This document shows, piece after piece, positions 5,964 through 6,161 of a DNA stretch of 6,161 nucleotides (position 1 is the stretch's first letter; each line of letters starts with the position of its first letter). The notes beneath the pieces were generated by a model, which was not told the DNA's origin, did no database searches, and worked only from the letters and a program-made list of their open reading frames with translations. Location of the stretch: positions 1 to 6,161 of the forward strand of contig JADHNM010000056.1 in NCBI GenBank assembly GCA_016779505.1. The letters are read 5' to 3'. The translations under genes were made by a program, and so were the position numbers. This stretch comes from SAR86 cluster bacterium (lineage in GTDB: Bacteria; Pseudomonadota; Gammaproteobacteria; Magnimaribacterales; D2472).

Positions 5964-6161
5964 GAGTCTGAGGGATATGAACCAAGAATACGAACGGATG
6001 CTCCCAATTCTTTAAGATTGCGGATTACTTGTTTGAGTTTTGCATCTTTGAAGTGGCCGCTGCTATCTATAAAGAAATTGTGCGCATTCAATGATTCTCT
6101 GGATGGTCGAGTTTCAATTCTTTCTAGATTAATTTTTCTTTGATTAAAGGGTTCTAGGATT
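5960..6161 (-). CDS. pheA: Prephenate dehydratase (P-protein), C-terminal ACT domain only; 5' end outside window
   Basis: The last 66 codons are present, ending in a TGA that overlaps the hisC ATG (ATGA, 5963-5960). The fragment begins ILEPF and contains NLERIETRPSR, NFFIDSSGH and VRILGSYPSDS. This is the C-terminal half of the ACT domain that binds phenylalanine for feedback inhibition of prephenate dehydratase. ETRP occupies the place of the E. coli ESRP phenylalanine-binding motif; the Thr variant is, to my knowledge, normal in Pseudomonas-type proteins. The protein ends soon after LGSYP, as expected for the family. The catalytic dehydratase domain and any chorismate mutase domain would lie beyond 6161, so their presence cannot be judged here. 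The position directly upstream of hisC and tyrA supports the assignment. Confidence 0.93.
   Translation of the reverse strand, partial: ILEPFNQRKINLERIETRPSRESLNAHNFFIDSSGHFKDAKLKQVIRNLKELGASVRILGSYPSDS

Noticed and set aside
1..6161. Mobile element, CRISPR, toxin-antitoxin or defence system
   Set aside because: All but about 65 bases of the window belong to housekeeping genes or the tRNA on one strand. I found no direct-repeat arrays, transposase or integrase motifs, or unexplained open frames.

Overview
The window is a compact, AT-rich stretch (roughly mid-30s percent GC by eye, not computed) in which every recognisable gene lies on the minus strand, so it reads from right to left. It holds the end of a conserved aromatic amino acid / cytidylate kinase / ribosomal protein S1 cluster, then a leucine tRNA and a vitamin B6 gene. 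The order pheA-hisC-tyrA-aroA-cmk-rpsA is the gammaproteobacterial 'supraoperon' known best from Pseudomonas. S1, Cmk and the PheA tail closely resemble gammaproteobacterial proteins. The low GC, 4-11 base gene overlaps and near-absence of spacers suggest a streamlined, possibly marine, gammaproteobacterium (SAR86-like or similar). That lineage placement is inference.

Layout in transcription order: the last 66 codons of pheA (6161-5960, the ACT regulatory domain); hisC (5963-4866), overlapping pheA at ATGA; tyrA (4869-4027), overlapping hisC at ATGA; aroA (4030-2714), overlapping tyrA at TTGA and starting with TTG; cmk (2724-2062), overlapping aroA by 11 bases and also starting with TTG; rpsA (2056-749), 5 bases after cmk. 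After a 50-base gap comes tRNA-Leu(UAA) (698-612) with an encoded CCA, and 15 bases later a PdxH-like flavin oxidase (596 to the left edge). The PdxH-like gene runs off the window within about its last codon, judged by alignment with E. coli PdxH. No terminator or convincing promoter was seen. No protein-coding stretch is interrupted, and there are no mobile elements, CRISPR arrays or long repeats.

Functionally, AroA makes EPSP, the direct precursor of chorismate. PheA and TyrA convert chorismate-derived prephenate towards phenylalanine and tyrosine, and the HisC-type aminotransferase can transaminate the aromatic keto acids as well as histidinol phosphate. Cmk and S1 tie the cluster to nucleotide supply and translation. 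PdxH would make pyridoxal phosphate, the cofactor of HisC.

I do not see an undescribed multi-gene system. The points most worth a second look are an S1 protein that ends exactly after its fifth domain, a PdxH-like enzyme with several altered substrate-site residues starting 15 bases after a tRNA without a visible Shine-Dalgarno sequence, two consecutive forced TTG starts, and a Glu-to-His change in the TyrA active-site motif.
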